Source: Massariosphaeria phaeospora
Lineage: Eukaryota; Ascomycota; Dothideomycetes; Pleosporales
Direction of reading: 5' to 3'
Length of the DNA stretch: 64,000 bases
NCBI GenBank assembly: GCA_011032825.1
Contig: JAADJZ010000005.1
Location: forward strand, 129,001-193,000
Both the position numbers and the translations under genes were made by a program. Under the pieces are notes generated by a model. That model did no database searches. It worked only from the letters and a program-made list of their open reading frames with translations, and was not told the origin of the DNA. Shown in pieces: positions 41,032 to 52,914 of this stretch; positions within the stretch are counted from its first letter, which is position 1, and each line of letters begins with the position of its first letter.

Positions 41032-42690
41032 ATGCGCCTATTGCATGCCGAAACTCTCGAATTCCATAGTTTTCTTGAGAGCGAACTCCCACGATACCTT
41101 ATTTTATCCCACACATGGGGTAATGAAGAGGTTTCTTATCAAGAGATGTGCTTAGTGCAGCGATTCAAGACATTGCCGGATCATTTAAAAGATAATCCTC
41201 TGTTACCAGTCCTTCTAAGTCTCGGGTCGAATTCGACAATATTTCGTGGCGAAGACGAGATCATCAACCGAAAGGGTTACGACAAGATCGTCCAGACCGC
41301 GAAAATTACTAGAAAACGTGGCTTCGAATATTTTTGGATTGACACCTGCTGTATTGATAAAAGCAGCTCAGCTGAACTCCAAGAATCGATCAACTCAATG
41401 TATCGGTGGTATAAAATATCTGCCTATTGCGTGGTCCACTTCGAAGATGCGAAGCCAATTGAGGAACAGGATGTAACAATACGACGGGAACTCGATAATT
41501 TCAAGCACTGCCTGCAGAACTCTAGATGGAACACTCGCGGATGGACTCTCCAAGAACTCATCGCACCACCTTCCCTCGGTTTTTATGACCAAACTTGGAA
41601 ACACATAGTTGAGAAGCGGTGGGCCCTAGAGCAGCTAAGCAAAGTCACACAAATACCGGAATACGTGCTGGTTACGGGCGACCTGACCGATACGTCCGTC
41701 GCGCAGAAGATGTCTTGGGCAGCCAAACGATCGACTTCACGTGTAGAAGATATGGCCTACTCCCTATTAGGACTTTTCGGAATTCACATGCCCATGTTGT
41801 ATGGCGAAGGCGAAAACGCGTTTCTGCGCCTACAAGAAGAGATTATGAAGACGACCACTGACGATTCCATTTTTGCTTGGTACTCTCTGGAGGACGATGA
41901 CTCGATATATCGTGGTTTACTTGCTAGGTCACCGATAGAATTTGCATTTAGCGGAGGAATCTTGCGCGGTAACAACAACTATACAATCACATCTACAAAT
42001 ATTGGTGTAGAGGTTGGGTTGTGGTTAACACCACTTAGCGGAAACAACAAGTTTCTTGCCAGACTGAGTGCCCATGATGATGTGAGCCACATAGAAATCA
42101 CACTACGGGATACAGGGACAGACCCTGCGCGATATACACGACTAGCCAGGAAGTTTACCTACACAAGATTTGATGAGGCCCGTGGAGAGCATACGACCAT
42201 TCACGTACGCCAATCCCCCTCGGTTTGCTCTTCGTTCATGGCCCCTGAAATGCATTGTTTCTATTTTCGACGCAGCAGAAGCCCGAACGCTTCTTCTGTC
42301 TATATAAGCAATGCATGGCCCCCTCAAAATTGGCATGGTCCCAAGGAGCTATTGATTTCGCCCGGAAAAGAGAACTTTGTGGGCGTGGTATTACTGCAGT
42401 TATTGTACCCAGTCATGCCCGCTCGCTTCTATCTCTTGATGGGACTTGACCGCGAAAATCTTCGATATTGGTGTAAGATAGTGCATGAAAGTGCTGGACC
42501 TTGGCCTGAGTTCGATGCCCCGGCAGAGCTATGGAGGAAAAAGATAGTCGCACAGGGTCCTTTCGACGACTGCAAATCTTTTGTTTGGTTGGTGATTGAA
42601 AAGTTAGGATTTCAATGCAAAATTGAGATGAGGGCTGGGATGCGCCGGGACAGGATTTCACTCATGGTCGACATTACAGGGTTGATGTGA
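41032..42690 (+). CDS. HET-domain protein
   Basis: 552 aa from MRLLHAETLEFHSF, the typical start of this family (an upstream in-frame ATG at 40978 is less likely). HET domain (about residues 20-190): YLILSHTWG, KGYDKIVQTAKITRKRGFEYFWIDTCCID, ELQESINSMYRWYK, then NTRGWTLQELIAPP. It is followed by the conserved extension with RVEDMAYSLLGLFGIHMPMLYGEG and LRLQEEIMK. HET proteins of this architecture are numerous in Pezizomycotina; some trigger heterokaryon-incompatibility cell death, most are untested. Single exon here. No NACHT or repeat domain is attached. Confidence 0.9.
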   Translation: MRLLHAETLEFHSFLESELPRYLILSHTWGNEEVSYQEMCLVQRFKTLPDHLKDNPLLPVLLSLGSNSTIFRGEDEIINRKGYDKIVQTAKITRKRGFEYFWIDTCCIDKSSSAELQESINSMYRWYKISAYCVVHFEDAKPIEEQDVTIRRELDNFKHCLQNSRWNTRGWTLQELIAPPSLGFYDQTWKHIVEKRWALEQLSKVTQIPEYVLVTGDLTDTSVAQKMSWAAKRSTSRVEDMAYSLLGLFGIHMPMLYGEGENAFLRLQEEIMKTTTDDSIFAWYSLEDDDSIYRGLLARSPIEFAFSGGILRGNNNYTITSTNIGVEVGLWLTPLSGNNKFLARLSAHDDVSHIEITLRDTGTDPARYTRLARKFTYTRFDEARGEHTTIHVRQSPSVCSSFMAPEMHCFYFRRSRSPNASSVYISNAWPPQNWHGPKELLISPGKENFVGVVLLQLLYPVMPARFYLLMGLDRENLRYWCKIVHESAGPWPEFDAPAELWRKKIVAQGPFDDCKSFVWLVIEKLGFQCKIEMRAGMRRDRISLMVDITGLM

Positions 42691-43714
42691 TCTGAATCAT
42701 CGCTGTCTGGGTGCGCCTTATTTATGAAGCCTATCGTCTCTCTACGCCACCCCGGGACTTCCCGAGGCCTGACGTTACACTCGATGTTATTTTGTCGTAT
42801 ACGGTCGGACTGCCAAAATCAATCCTCGCAAAACCGATGGTGATGGCCGATCAGAGCTCTAACATCAGAAGGGGGTTGCATTATCCAGGCATCACATACA
42901 TACGCTAAGCTAGGAAGCCGTGCTAGTCACAGCAAAATCTTTGGAGGACTACAGCCAACATGCATTTCAAATATATGTATGGAAAGGTGTCTCGGAGCTG
43001 AAAGGCGCCGATGACTAAACTGCTCCGCTAGGTGTAGAGGGGTGATTGTTCCACCCGACTCGGGCTAGGTCCACTTGCGTCATTTTCAAGAGAATATGTA
43101 ACTAGTAATGCGTTAATTGGAAATATCCGGGATCGGCGCTCTGTAGAGTACACCAGTCCTGTTTCGACTGGAATACAAAACTCAAGGATTGAAACCAACG
43201 CGTTTCTCATCCGCTTCACCAAAAGGCAACAACGCCGACTAACGATTGCCACAACCTCTCTCATTTTCAATGCTACGAAAATGCCTACATTTTCTACACT
43301 GAAACAACCAGCCTCGCCTTCGGAGTTCGTTGAAGCCTTCGGTGCATAAACATTCGCGGCTATATCCACACCCCGGCTCTGCAATCTACAACTCGCCACT
43401 TCGCATCTAAATCACCATACATAACGTCCATTGACCCGGACAGAGTCACACGAAGATACGCTTACTTCGTGCCGCGCAAGCAGTGTCCACGCATTTTTCA
43501 TTTGGCAAATGAAGTCCGATATGGCAATAGTGGATTTCGGCAATGCTTTTATGCGCGGCTCGCAGTAGCCCAGGTACGAGTTGTGTTGAGACCTTGGCTT
43601 TTCCATCGTAATGCTTGGATTACGTCGCTCACCCACCCCTTTCAAGCTGCCTAGTTGCCTTCTCGAGCTTTTTGCGCGAAGATTCACGACACAGACAATA
43701 TCACAGCCGTAACA
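42691..43714. other. Intergenic region
   Basis: About 1 kb. Two minus-strand ORFs (43028-43399, 43412-43687) show no domain; I do not support them as genes. Confidence 0.4.
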
Positions 43715-44611
43715 ATGTCGATACTATTACCGCTCTACGTGTATCCCCATGCGGGCGCATGGAGCCCATTATACTCAGCGTACGCCCGGACTTCAAGCTC
43801 CCTCAATCGCAAGATACTAACGTCAATCGCAGAGCCAAAGCGCACCCCGACGTCGATTTCACGGTAGTCGTGAACCCGTGCTCCGGTCCCTGCATGAACG
43901 GATCGCTCCCGGACAAAGTCTACCTCGACGAGATCCCGAAGCTCAAGACGTTCGAAAACATCCGCACACTAGGCTATGTCGCGACACACTACGGTGCGAA
44001 GGAATTGAACAGCGTCCTCGCGGAGATCGACACGTATGCGAACTGGCCGAAAGTCACGAACAACACTAAGCTGAGGGTGGACGGCATATTCTTCGACGAG
44101 ACGCCAAGCGGGTATTCGGTAGTCAAGTACGACTATTTGAAAGCGGCCAGTCAGGCTGTGAGGAATAAAACGAGGTTCCGCGACCACTTTGTCGGTACGT
44201 AGCTACACTTCCCACCGCATCCATCACATCTAACACCACGCAGTCCACAACCCCGGCCTCGTCGCCCCCGCGCTCCTCAACTCCCCCACCGTCCTCCAAA
44301 ACTCCTTCCTCAACCTCTCCGACATCACAGTCGTCTTCGAAGAAACCTTCGCCAAATGGCTCGATAAGGCCACCTTCGACCCGCTGCGCACGCACAACAT
44401 CCGACGCTCCAAGCTCGCAGTCATTCTCCACTCGCTCCCGAATCTAAGCAAGACGGTGCTGGATTTCGTGGTTCAGCAGGTGGAGGAGACTGCTGATTGG
44501 CTGTTCTTGACGGATGTTGGAGTGAAAGATGAATATTATCATGGGTTTAGTGCGATTTTTGAGGATGTGGTGAGGAGTGTGGATGGCGGGGCGGAGGAGT
44601 GGGAGCAGTAA
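43715..44611 (+). CDS. Spherulation-specific family 4 protein
   Basis: Exons 43715-43779, 43833-44194 and 44244-44611 splice in phase (introns 53 and 49 nt; CTAACG branch in the first) to 264 aa. MSILLPLYVYPHAGAWSPLY opens the family; then FTVVVNPCSGPC, LGYVATHYG, VDGIFFDETPSGY and WLFLTDVG. The family is named after a Physarum spherulation gene. Its fold resembles a TIM barrel and it is sometimes compared with glycosidases, but the biochemical function is not established. No signal peptide is evident from this start. Confidence 0.9.
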
Positions 44612-44974
44612 AGTAGTTGGGATCGGGCCAGGGGACTAGCCAAGTTTTTCTGCTAGGCTAAATACTACTAGATGTTGTTCTGTTCGATATCTGATTATGA
44701 TCGTGGCATAAATTGTACCAGAATCGTTTGGTCCCGTGGATGTGCGGACGGAAGCTACTGCATCGGGACTAGCGTCGCTGCCAACCAGCGCTCCACCTTG
44801 TCAACGACGCATGTATACTGGCTAAGGATTAAGATGACGGCTTGGCAAATAGAAGACGCCGAGATGGTAAGATGGAAGAGCGAGCAGCTAGCTAAACTAT
44901 CTTCATCTAATTCTTGGATTTCTCATTCACTCCGCCTGCCTGAAGAGAAGTTCTCCACCGTCGCTCGAGCTTTC
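44612..44974. other. Intergenic region
   Basis: About 360 bases between convergent genes; nothing recognised. Confidence 0.4.
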
Positions 44975-45979
44975 TCAATTGTGTACAGCGATCAACCTAT
45001 CGAGGGCTGCCGCAGCGCTATTGGTAGCATCCACAGCCTCTCGGCTCGAAAGCCGTCCAGATTCCCGGAGCTGTCGAAACCTATCTTTCCAGAACCGCAG
45101 TCGCTTGACATCCACTGTATTGGTACCGCCCTCAGCCGCCCACAAGCTGCCAGGAATGTAATCATGTTTGGCGGAAGGCGAGCCTGATTTCAGTAATTCT
45201 TCGCCTGCAGCAGTGAGCCAGGTAGCGGCTGCTCGAACTACAAGGTGTGCGAATCGTCCACGAGCCGTATCTGGACCGTGCTCTAGAAAGGCGAACACTG
45301 CAAAGGCGGAATGAAGGCAAATGCATAATGGAGATCCTTGTGGAGGGTGTTGTTGTGCTATCAGAGCAGCGAATGTGTTGATGTTCGTGTACATGTCTTC
45401 AGCTCGGCGATACATTTGCTGCTGGTCGTCGCGGCCAGGTTCAACGTTCTGGAAGAAGTTCGGAGGCCCGATATTGAGGTCGTCCCCGACAATCAAAGCA
45501 AAATCCGGCAGTTCAGACCATAAATATCCTCCCGTCAGGCAAGGCAACTTGATCCTCTCCCCTGGCTGAACCACAATGAAACCTCCCTCGAAATCTATCG
45601 GTTTGTCTCCTTCGTTGTACGCATCAGGTAAATTTGCGAGTCCAACTGTAAGATCCGCCAGGATCTTGAGGTGTGTTCGGCATGAAAGTTGCCTTGCGCC
45701 TGCGAACAAGACGCCGATCATATTGCTGTAGGCGCTGTATATGTCATAGCAGATATCAATATCTGGCACTGAAAGCACCCAGTCAAAGATCTGCTTTGCG
45801 GCTGTTACTGGAGTAATCTTTTCATCTAACGCGTCTGTGAAGATCTGTAAAAGGGCAACTTGAGAAACTCCAGGCTGCGGATACTCCTCGAAGTCCACGG
45901 ACGAGTCCATCTCTCGTCGACGCACTTCGTGCAAGCGTGCAAGCCATAGTAGTTGCTCTTCTTTCCAGGCTTCGGTCAT
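44975..45979 (-). CDS. DUF3632 family protein
   Basis: 334 aa, single exon, ATG at 45979. It resembles the fungal DUF3632 family: long helical body, the central block GGYLWSELPDFALIVGDDLN, and the C-terminal block YIPGSLWAAEGG ... VKRLRFWKDRFRQL. Function unknown; the family is expanded in many ascomycetes and restricted to fungi as far as I know. No signal peptide or membrane segment. Confidence 0.75.
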   Translation of the reverse strand: MTEAWKEEQLLWLARLHEVRRREMDSSVDFEEYPQPGVSQVALLQIFTDALDEKITPVTAAKQIFDWVLSVPDIDICYDIYSAYSNMIGVLFAGARQLSCRTHLKILADLTVGLANLPDAYNEGDKPIDFEGGFIVVQPGERIKLPCLTGGYLWSELPDFALIVGDDLNIGPPNFFQNVEPGRDDQQQMYRRAEDMYTNINTFAALIAQQHPPQGSPLCICLHSAFAVFAFLEHGPDTARGRFAHLVVRAAATWLTAAGEELLKSGSPSAKHDYIPGSLWAAEGGTNTVDVKRLRFWKDRFRQLRESGRLSSREAVDATNSAAAALDRLIAVHN

Positions 45980-47099
45980 TATTGTGATGCAAAGTCTTTA
46001 GGATTTGCAAAGTTGAGGTGGAGTATCAGTAAAAATTGATGCCGAACAAGTCTTCACATGAATCAACGATACCGACGCCAATGACGTCATCTCATCGGCT
46101 CAGAATGGGCTGGAGGACATTCGCCGCTACTGCATTGAGATTAGCGCCCTCGGTAGCCAGCGCCCGCGAGACCACGCATAACACTCACCTTCACCCGACA
46201 TACGCAGCCCTCCTATTTGGATTTCATCCCCGAGGTTCCTTGTTGCACCCCTCTCGTGTGGGTGAAGCCACGTGCCCGAGCTTACTGCGATGATGTGGCG
46301 ACGTTGCGGGCGGCGGAAGCGGGCGAGTGCTGTGCCGCAGAAACGAAACATCATCCTAAGAATTTAGTCCAACCTTCTGATCCAGAGTCACCACTCGAGT
46401 CCTTGCTGAGCTACCTGTGATACGCTATTTTGAGATGGACACTCCAGGCGGCGGCGAGCAGGCCGACGCGTTGTCGAGCGCTTTGGCGGAACAGCTTTCG
46501 CTTGCAAGGTAAGTCGACTGTCCATCAACTTTACCAATAACTTTCTCTCTTCGCACGTTAGTCGTTCGTCTATTCATCCAACTATCGGTCTTTCTATGTT
46601 TACCGCTAGGATCGGCGCACGAAGGCCTTACTCTACTCTCGCCACTTCCTCTTCCCATCGCCGTATCTTAACGCCAGGAACGTCGATGATGACCTCGGGG
46701 CACTTCCAAAAATATATTACCAAGTGGACACCTTGACCTGTACCGACACGTCCAGTCCAAAATTGGACAAATATGGTCATCCATTCCTCGGACTGTCCAA
46801 AGAAACGATTTTATGCCTCCCTCACTCGATATGATCCTCTAGCCTCAATAAAAGGATGAGGCTTTGGTTGCATGGATCCAAAAAGAGATTGCCATTGGTT
46901 AAGCGTATGGTTCTCTGGCACGCATACTACAACTACAAGAGTCGATGGAGTCGGATCAAATTCACAGCACACGCAAATCAACTCATTCCTCGACTTTCTT
47001 GCTTTGAAATCATGCGCTTCTCCTCGTTCGTTTGGTCCCCCGAACCCATCAGATCCGGACAAGGTTCGCGACCCTAACGACGCAGCGTACGATCCGCAG
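45980..47099. other. Region upstream of subtilase-like exons
   Basis: About 1.1 kb. It may contain 5' exons of the next gene (ATG 46435 reads MDTPGGGEQADALSS and meets a GTAAGT donor; another open stretch lies at 46670-46830; ATG 46872 opens MDPKRDCHWLSVWFSG), but I cannot connect them with confidence. Confidence 0.35.
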
Positions 47100-48387
47100 G
47101 CACTGGATTTGTTATTGGAAACTTCCATGTACTCGGTGTTCCTGTTATTACGCCAGCTGGCAACGATCGCCAGAGCAGGCCTGGCAACCCCACACCATGG
47201 GACCAGGTCGGCTTCTGGCCAAGGAACCAAGCATCGAGAGATTTCCCGCTGATAGTCGTTGGTGAGACAGATTTCGATCGGAAACGCGGGAAAAACTCTC
47301 AAGCTGGCCCTCAGGTAACGACCTGGGCCTACACCGAAGACATATTCGTCACTTTCAAGGATGGCAGCTCAGACGACACCGGATGTACTTCTTTAGGTAA
47401 GCTTACCATACTTGACGATGGCACAAAAACTATCTAACCATATCGACTTTAGGTGCCGGCCTGGTTGCAGGCGCTATTGCTATATGGGACTCTTGCGACG
47501 AAGCGGACAGACCCTGGGGTAATCGGATCGGAATAGAACGTGTTACTGCCATCGGGGACTTTCTTAAACATGATCCAAAATCCGGGTGGGCGAGAACGGA
47601 CTCAAGCGGCAAACCCACAAGCGAGCGTGTGTTGTGGAACGGCGCAACAAAAGAAGACCACGACAAAGCCGGCGGCCAAACTGCGGTCGAGAATTCACCC
47701 CCAGAAGTCCCAAAAGTGAAGTGCAATGGTCTGGAGACTAGGAAGTACAATCGTCGGGACCATTTCGTGGCTCAGTTCGACGCAATGTGCCAGTCGGTTA
47801 TCCGCGCGCCTACTTCCGCACAGTCTTCTATAATTGAACGGGAGGATTTCCAAGAGACATTGGGCTGGGTCAAGTTCTACTTTGCTTACGAAAAAAGCGC
47901 GGGGCCTCGAACGATGGAGCAGTGCCTAGAGGGCTACCGCCGCATCCTCGACGACTGCGACCAGGACCCCAAGAGCGTGGACAACATGAACTGGAAAGCC
48001 GGGGGCGAACTGAAAATCGACAAAGTCACGTACGCCATTGCGCCGCAGAAATATCGCGAGCCGTGGGTCGAAAAATCGACCGCTGGCTGCCATGTCAACG
48101 GGTTCATCCACGACGACCACTCCGAAGCCGCTATCGAGATCTTTAGGCGCGGGTGGCAGGGCGTCAATCTCGGCGAAAGATTTAAGACTCATTTCGGGGG
48201 ACAGATCCACTACGGGCATGATATCCAGTACGGTACCGATCCGTTGGATCACCGCGAGTGGACGTTGAGGGTCAATCCGAGATTTAGGGCGACGGAGGTT
48301 GGGAGGGACAGGTATGAAGGTTGGATTCATAAGGCTATGAATTGGGATCGTATTCCGCGGGAGAAGGTCACGTGCTCGTTGACCTAA
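47100..48387 (+). CDS. Subtilase-like protein, C-terminal half (5' exons unresolved)
   Basis: Exon 47100-47396 and exon 47453-48387 (intron 47397-47452, GTAAGC, CTAACC branch, TTTAG) are in phase. The first reads GVPVITPAGND (oxyanion Asn of S8 subtilases), PLIVVGETD, SQAGPQVTTWAY, and then TGCTSLGAGLVAG across the splice (the G-T-S-x-A catalytic Ser block, with a GC insertion-like change). The 300-residue C-terminal extension has Cys, Trp and Tyr-rich blocks (CLEGYRRILDDCDQD) and no known domain. The Asp and His parts of the triad should lie upstream, but I cannot find them. It is either a gene with unrecognised 5' exons or a truncated one. Confidence 0.55.
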
Positions 48388-48739
48388 CCGCCCTCAGGAG
48401 GAGAGCTGGAACACTGACCAGTTCCAACGGTACTGAAGTGAGCCTCTGAGGTAATTTTTTCTCGTTGCGTAGTGTGCGCTTCTAATTAATCTGCGATTAG
48501 TTTAATTTTGTTGAAACGGATTGTAGATAGCCGCCGTGTTGCGCCACGAAACGCTACGCTCGTACCCCATTTCTGGTCTCCGTCCCGAGGTATATATGAT
48601 GCGGCGCAAGCGGCGTAGCCTCAGCGTATTCCTGCCACCCTGATCCATCTGGACTCTCTACACCTCGTAGACCACGCATCGCTCATTGCAAGCCTCTCAC
48701 TTGGTCGCTCAGTTTCAAACTCCGATACTTTCGTCCGTC
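48388..48739. other. Intergenic region
   Basis: About 350 bases; TATATATG-like sequence at about 48592-48599 lies before the next ATG. Confidence 0.35.
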
Positions 48740-49117
48740 ATGGATCAATCACCGGTGGAGATACTAAGCCACATCATCAATCATTTGAACCTGGGCCGTG
48801 GACATAATCAACTTGGGCCGTATGCTAGTATTTCGCGATCATGGCAAGCAGAGGTGGAGCGGCGCACTTTCCAGTGTCCGCACCTTACAATTGCGGAGCT
48901 CGATGACTTCTATAGAGCCTTTCTCGGTAAAAGACTACATCGTATGCGATATTTGCGGTCATTGGAGATCTCCTTCATCTTGTTGCCGCGGCGGAGCCCT
49001 GGCTGCTGCGACGTTGAACGAATCCCACGAAGGGGTAAAGTCGTATATCTGGAAGAACAGAAGTGTAAGTTCCAGATGGCATACCAACGGCTGATGTACT
49101 TGGTGGATATAGAGTGA
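48740..49117 (+). CDS. F-box-like N-terminal fragment
   Basis: 125 aa from MDQSPVEILSHIINHL, the start of an F-box domain like that of the gene at 51.4-52.9 kb, followed by SISRSWQAEVERRTFQ. The rest of the usual 450-500 aa is missing. A GTAAGT at 49065 may be a donor, and a short exon after 49120 is possible, but no full C-terminal region follows before the next gene. Probably a truncated paralogue. Confidence 0.45.
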   Translation: MDQSPVEILSHIINHLNLGRGHNQLGPYASISRSWQAEVERRTFQCPHLTIAELDDFYRAFLGKRLHRMRYLRSLEISFILLPRRSPGCCDVERIPRRGKVVYLEEQKCKFQMAYQRLMYLVDIE

Positions 49118-49319
49118 TAGGGTTTGGGAGGTGTATGTTAGCTACGATGTACAAAAGTCGAAACTGGTCAGGCTTCACGACACCGGCGCGGTCATTCTCA
49201 GGACTGTTAGAAAAACTTGATGGAATACAATACATAACAACAACGTGAAGCAAGACCTCATCAGCCTTCCCTTGGTGTCTATTAGTACAAGTCGAATGAT
49301 ATTAAGTGGACCTGAGCTC

Positions 49320-50921
49320 TCAGTTCTTCGCGTCAACCGTCTCAGTATCTTCAAGCGGATTGGTCCATTTCCCGCGCTCCTCATAAGCTTCGAGCGCCAT
49401 CTTAGCTCGTTCCGTTACCTCATCAGTGGATGATCTCGCGCATAGTTCCAATTTGAAGGGCGACCTTTTCTCTCTCGCTTCGATGCCATTGTATGACTTT
49501 GGCCTTTTCCCATCCGCGAGCTCTTTCATCGCTGGTTCGAACTTAGCCATCCACGCCTCGATCTTTGTGATAGCTTGCTTGAAGTGCTCGCTCATAAAAT
49601 TCAGCCATTGCTTTCGAAGATCTTGATATTTGTAGTCTGGTAGGCCATCGAATTTCATCTTGGGTAGCACATCTTTCTCAAGATACTCGAAGGCATCCCC
49701 TATACGGTTGAGTTGCGCTACCAATATGTCGTTGACGTGAGCATCGTGGTGATATTTGTAGAGTCCAACGATGTCGCGGAAGCGTTTGATTCCCAGAAGA
49801 TACCCTTCGTTCTTCTCGTAGTAAAACACTTCCTTATCTTTGGCGTATTTATTAAGCATGTTCCACTCCATGGTGAAGTTATTGGCCGAGTTTTTCTGGC
49901 TCACACCGTTCTTATCCCAATTCAGGGCTGGACTCAGTGAAGGTGCCGAGGCGGTCCAAAGCTACGTCTGTCAGAACATATTAGAGCCTCCATGCACTGT
50001 ACTTACGTCTTTCTTTTTACCATTGACATCGGCTTGCATAATAACAAATTCGTAGGTAAAAGGACTATCCCTCTGGATACCAGGAAACTGATGCACTACC
50101 CAGTCTATTGCCCGTTTCTCATCCCGGATCACCCGCCGTGACTCCGGAGGTTTTCCAGGTTCATTCACGTTCCAATTCGTTTCGATGTGAACGGGCTTAG
50201 TGAAGTAAGAGTAGAAAAGAGCGCATCGACTTGCTGGACCATTCTTTTCGGCATCTTCTTTGAGAAAGTCCGTCAACAAGTGCCACTCCAGTATATGCTC
50301 CACTGCATAACCGCGTTTGTTTCCATTTTCATCCTTTGCTTTGACCATTTGCCCAATATTCTTAAAATCGAACCACGTTTTCTCGTTCGGGCTGAGAGGA
50401 TCTTGAAAGTCGTAGACCGGACGCTTAGCCTAGCCACGTTATATCAGCGGTGAGCCCCATATAAAGTTTGATAGAAGGACATACATTCTGAACTTGCTTG
50501 TTTGGTGGGTAAGCGTATGATCCAATTTCGAAATCCTCTGATTTGTCTCCGTTGCTGAGTGGGACATTTCCACACAGCACACTCTTTTTGGACTGCCGCG
50601 CCTCTCTAATGTAAGGAGTGTTCCGTTCCGATTGACGATGTGGCGCTCCACAATTTCGTCAGCATCCGGGTCCTGCTGGATGTCTTCCACTTCACCAGGC
50701 GGAAATTGCCAACCGCTAAAGGTTGCACAATCGCTGCCACACTCTGTCGGTTCGTCTCCACGACGTCGTAAGTATAGAACGTCTTCTTCCTCTAAACTTT
50801 TAACGTCCAGCAAGTCATACCCAGGAAAGTAAAGCGACGCGCCGGGGAGTGTCTCCGGGTTCTGCAAAACCTCACTAAGAGATATAGAGAAGAGAAGAAG
50901 AAGAACAAAAGAACTGAACAT
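49320..50921 (-). CDS. Secreted protein with EHILEWHLL motif; apparent one-base frameshift in exon 1
   Basis: Exons 50921-50485, 50429-50007 and 49961-49320 (introns 55 and 45 nt, GTATGT and GTAAGT donors). Signal peptide MFSSFVLLLLFSISLSEV. The first exon reads well to ERRGSPK, then continues in another frame (SVLCGNVPLSNGDKSEDFEIG...). The shift falls at the five-T run 50585-50589 (A5 in sense), one base short of keeping frame. Exon 2 has YAVEHILEWHLLTDFLKE, a motif I associate with the C-terminal regions of some fungal killer-toxin-like GH18 chitinases and solitary secreted relatives (tentative). Exon 3 is a charged helical region. Intact length would be about 500 aa. Either a pseudogene or a sequence error. 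Confidence 0.65.
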
Positions 50922-51364
50922 GGTACTGGTTGAAGTTGATGAGGCGAAGAGAGCGAAAACGAATTAGCTTCTGTTGAGGATTACCTTTGAATACATGATC
51001 TATGTCTTTATGTGCGAAGGTTTGGGGTTTAGAATAGCGTAGACAACCTGATTTTAGCTTCTACGCCTCTATTACACCGCAGGCGTGCCGCAAGGTCCGA
51101 CGAATCTTCATAGTGGCACAGGGAACATATCTAATTTAAGGTTGTAGAACGAGTGTGCTGACATGCGTCAAAGGATTCTTGGGATTACTGCAGGGGGGAT
51201 GTGTGACACTGCCGGTTTTGGTGGAACCCCTGATTGAGTTATAAGTATTCTCAGTGCTAATAGATCCTGTCGACAATACATGTACGATCTGTCCCATGAC
51301 TCCACGGGTATGGATGATGAGATTGTGCACTTTCAAAGTAGAGAGAAATGATGATGATCCGGAA
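50922..51364. other. Intergenic region
   Basis: About 440 bases; nothing recognised. Confidence 0.4.
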
Positions 51365-52914
51365 TCAAGCCAGAAAGATCATTTTTCCACTAGACCCAAT
51401 AACTTCATCCCAGGCATGTTGAACATCTTTCGCTGGCCTCCATTTTCCAACACGCCAGTATATGCAGTCTCGATGTTCTTGCTCTGCCTTTAATTCATCA
51501 CGGTTACCGATATCCCTGGCCGTACCCTGTTTTACATATTGCAGTTCGAACCTGCGATTGGCATACCAGGCGGTGGTTGGATACAACCACCCTTTACCCC
51601 CTGTCAAGTGAAGAGTCATCTTTCTCATTCTTTTCATCCTCATCGCTGCACTCGCCGCGTGGGTGAGCAACGGTGTGACTGTTTCTGGATTAGGCAGACA
51701 CCGAAATCGATTGATGTACTCCCATCCTATCCGTTCGGGTCCTGTACCATAGACCGCTGTACCAGAAGTGGAGTCGGCACTGCGTTGATCATCATCGGAA
51801 TCACTTACGAGCTCCCCATCTGGATCTGATCTTTCGATCTCGTATAACTCCTCGTCGCGAATGAAGTACCATCTACCGTCAGCTGTTTCGGCAGAAATCT
51901 CTACAAACAGCTCCTGGAGGGCTGGAAAGATGTTTATCCCGGCTTCGAGGTTCGTAGTAGAGAAAAACTCTGGGGTAACTGGCACAGGTCCTGTAAGATG
52001 GAGGACTGCAAGCTGTGGTAGCAATGCCAGGTGCCACAGAGCGGTTCGCAAGGGGTCATGGAGGGTAGCAACTTTGTGGACATCCAGCGACTCGTTATCC
52101 ATACCTTCATGTTGTATTTCAATCTTTGCCTGTTTCAAATTGTCGGTATTGATAAGACAAAGTCCTTCAGAAATATCTGAATTACTGGTTAGGAGAATAC
52201 CTAAATGCGTGAGGAAATCGCAACGAACTTACAAGCTCTTTGTTGTTTGCGCAAATATTCGCCCCACTTATACGGATCTCGAAACTTGAAATGAACCTTT
52301 TCCAGGGAGTCGCATTTAGCCATAATCTCTCCTGCACATCTCTTGTGTAGCCAATACAGGCCTTGCCCATAGTAGCTGCTGAACCTAAATTCTCTGACAT
52401 TGGGTACATGCGGTAATCTCTCCGGGTGATCAATTTGATAGAATCCGGCATCCGCAACAGCATTGGTGTATTCGCCGTTCAAGTGACGAGACGACGACGG
52501 TCGAGTCTCAGAGTTGAAAGCTAGACATATCGACGGGGAAGGCTTCGAACAGCGTGAAGATATGTCGCTCAGTATAGAAAAGAGCCGGTTAAGTTGCGTA
52601 GTGAAATGGAGGCCGTCCGCTTTACGATCCGGACGGTTTGCGAGGATGCAGCTTTCTTCCAGATGAGGAAGTTCCATATATATGATGAGTTCTCGCATAT
52701 AGGTTCTACGCATGACGTTCTCCTCGGCGTACATTGTCGCAAATGCTCCAAAGTCTGGTGAGTGGAGCGTAAACTGTCGAAAAGTGTTGGCCTCGACTGC
52801 GACACGCCATGTCCAATTGAGCGTGGCGTAGTCCGCGACAGACTCCTTCTTGAATTCGTAGCCCAGAAGCTCCCGCACAATCGCCGAGATGATTTCGAGG
52901 GGCGCGCGATCCAT
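51365..52914 (-). CDS. F-box-like protein, two exons
   Basis: Exon 1 52914-52233 and exon 2 52176-51365 (intron 52232-52177, GTAAGT, CTAAC branch, TTCAG) give 497 aa. MDRAPLEIISAIVRELLGYEF begins a divergent F-box; TLNWTWRVAVEANTFRQFTL follows, as is usual in this fungal group. The middle and C-terminal parts are LRR-like with MRKMTLHLTGGKGWLY. ATG at 52914 is chosen because the F-box begins directly there; 27 upstream in-frame codons are Pro-rich. SCF adaptor role by family; target unknown. Confidence 0.75.
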
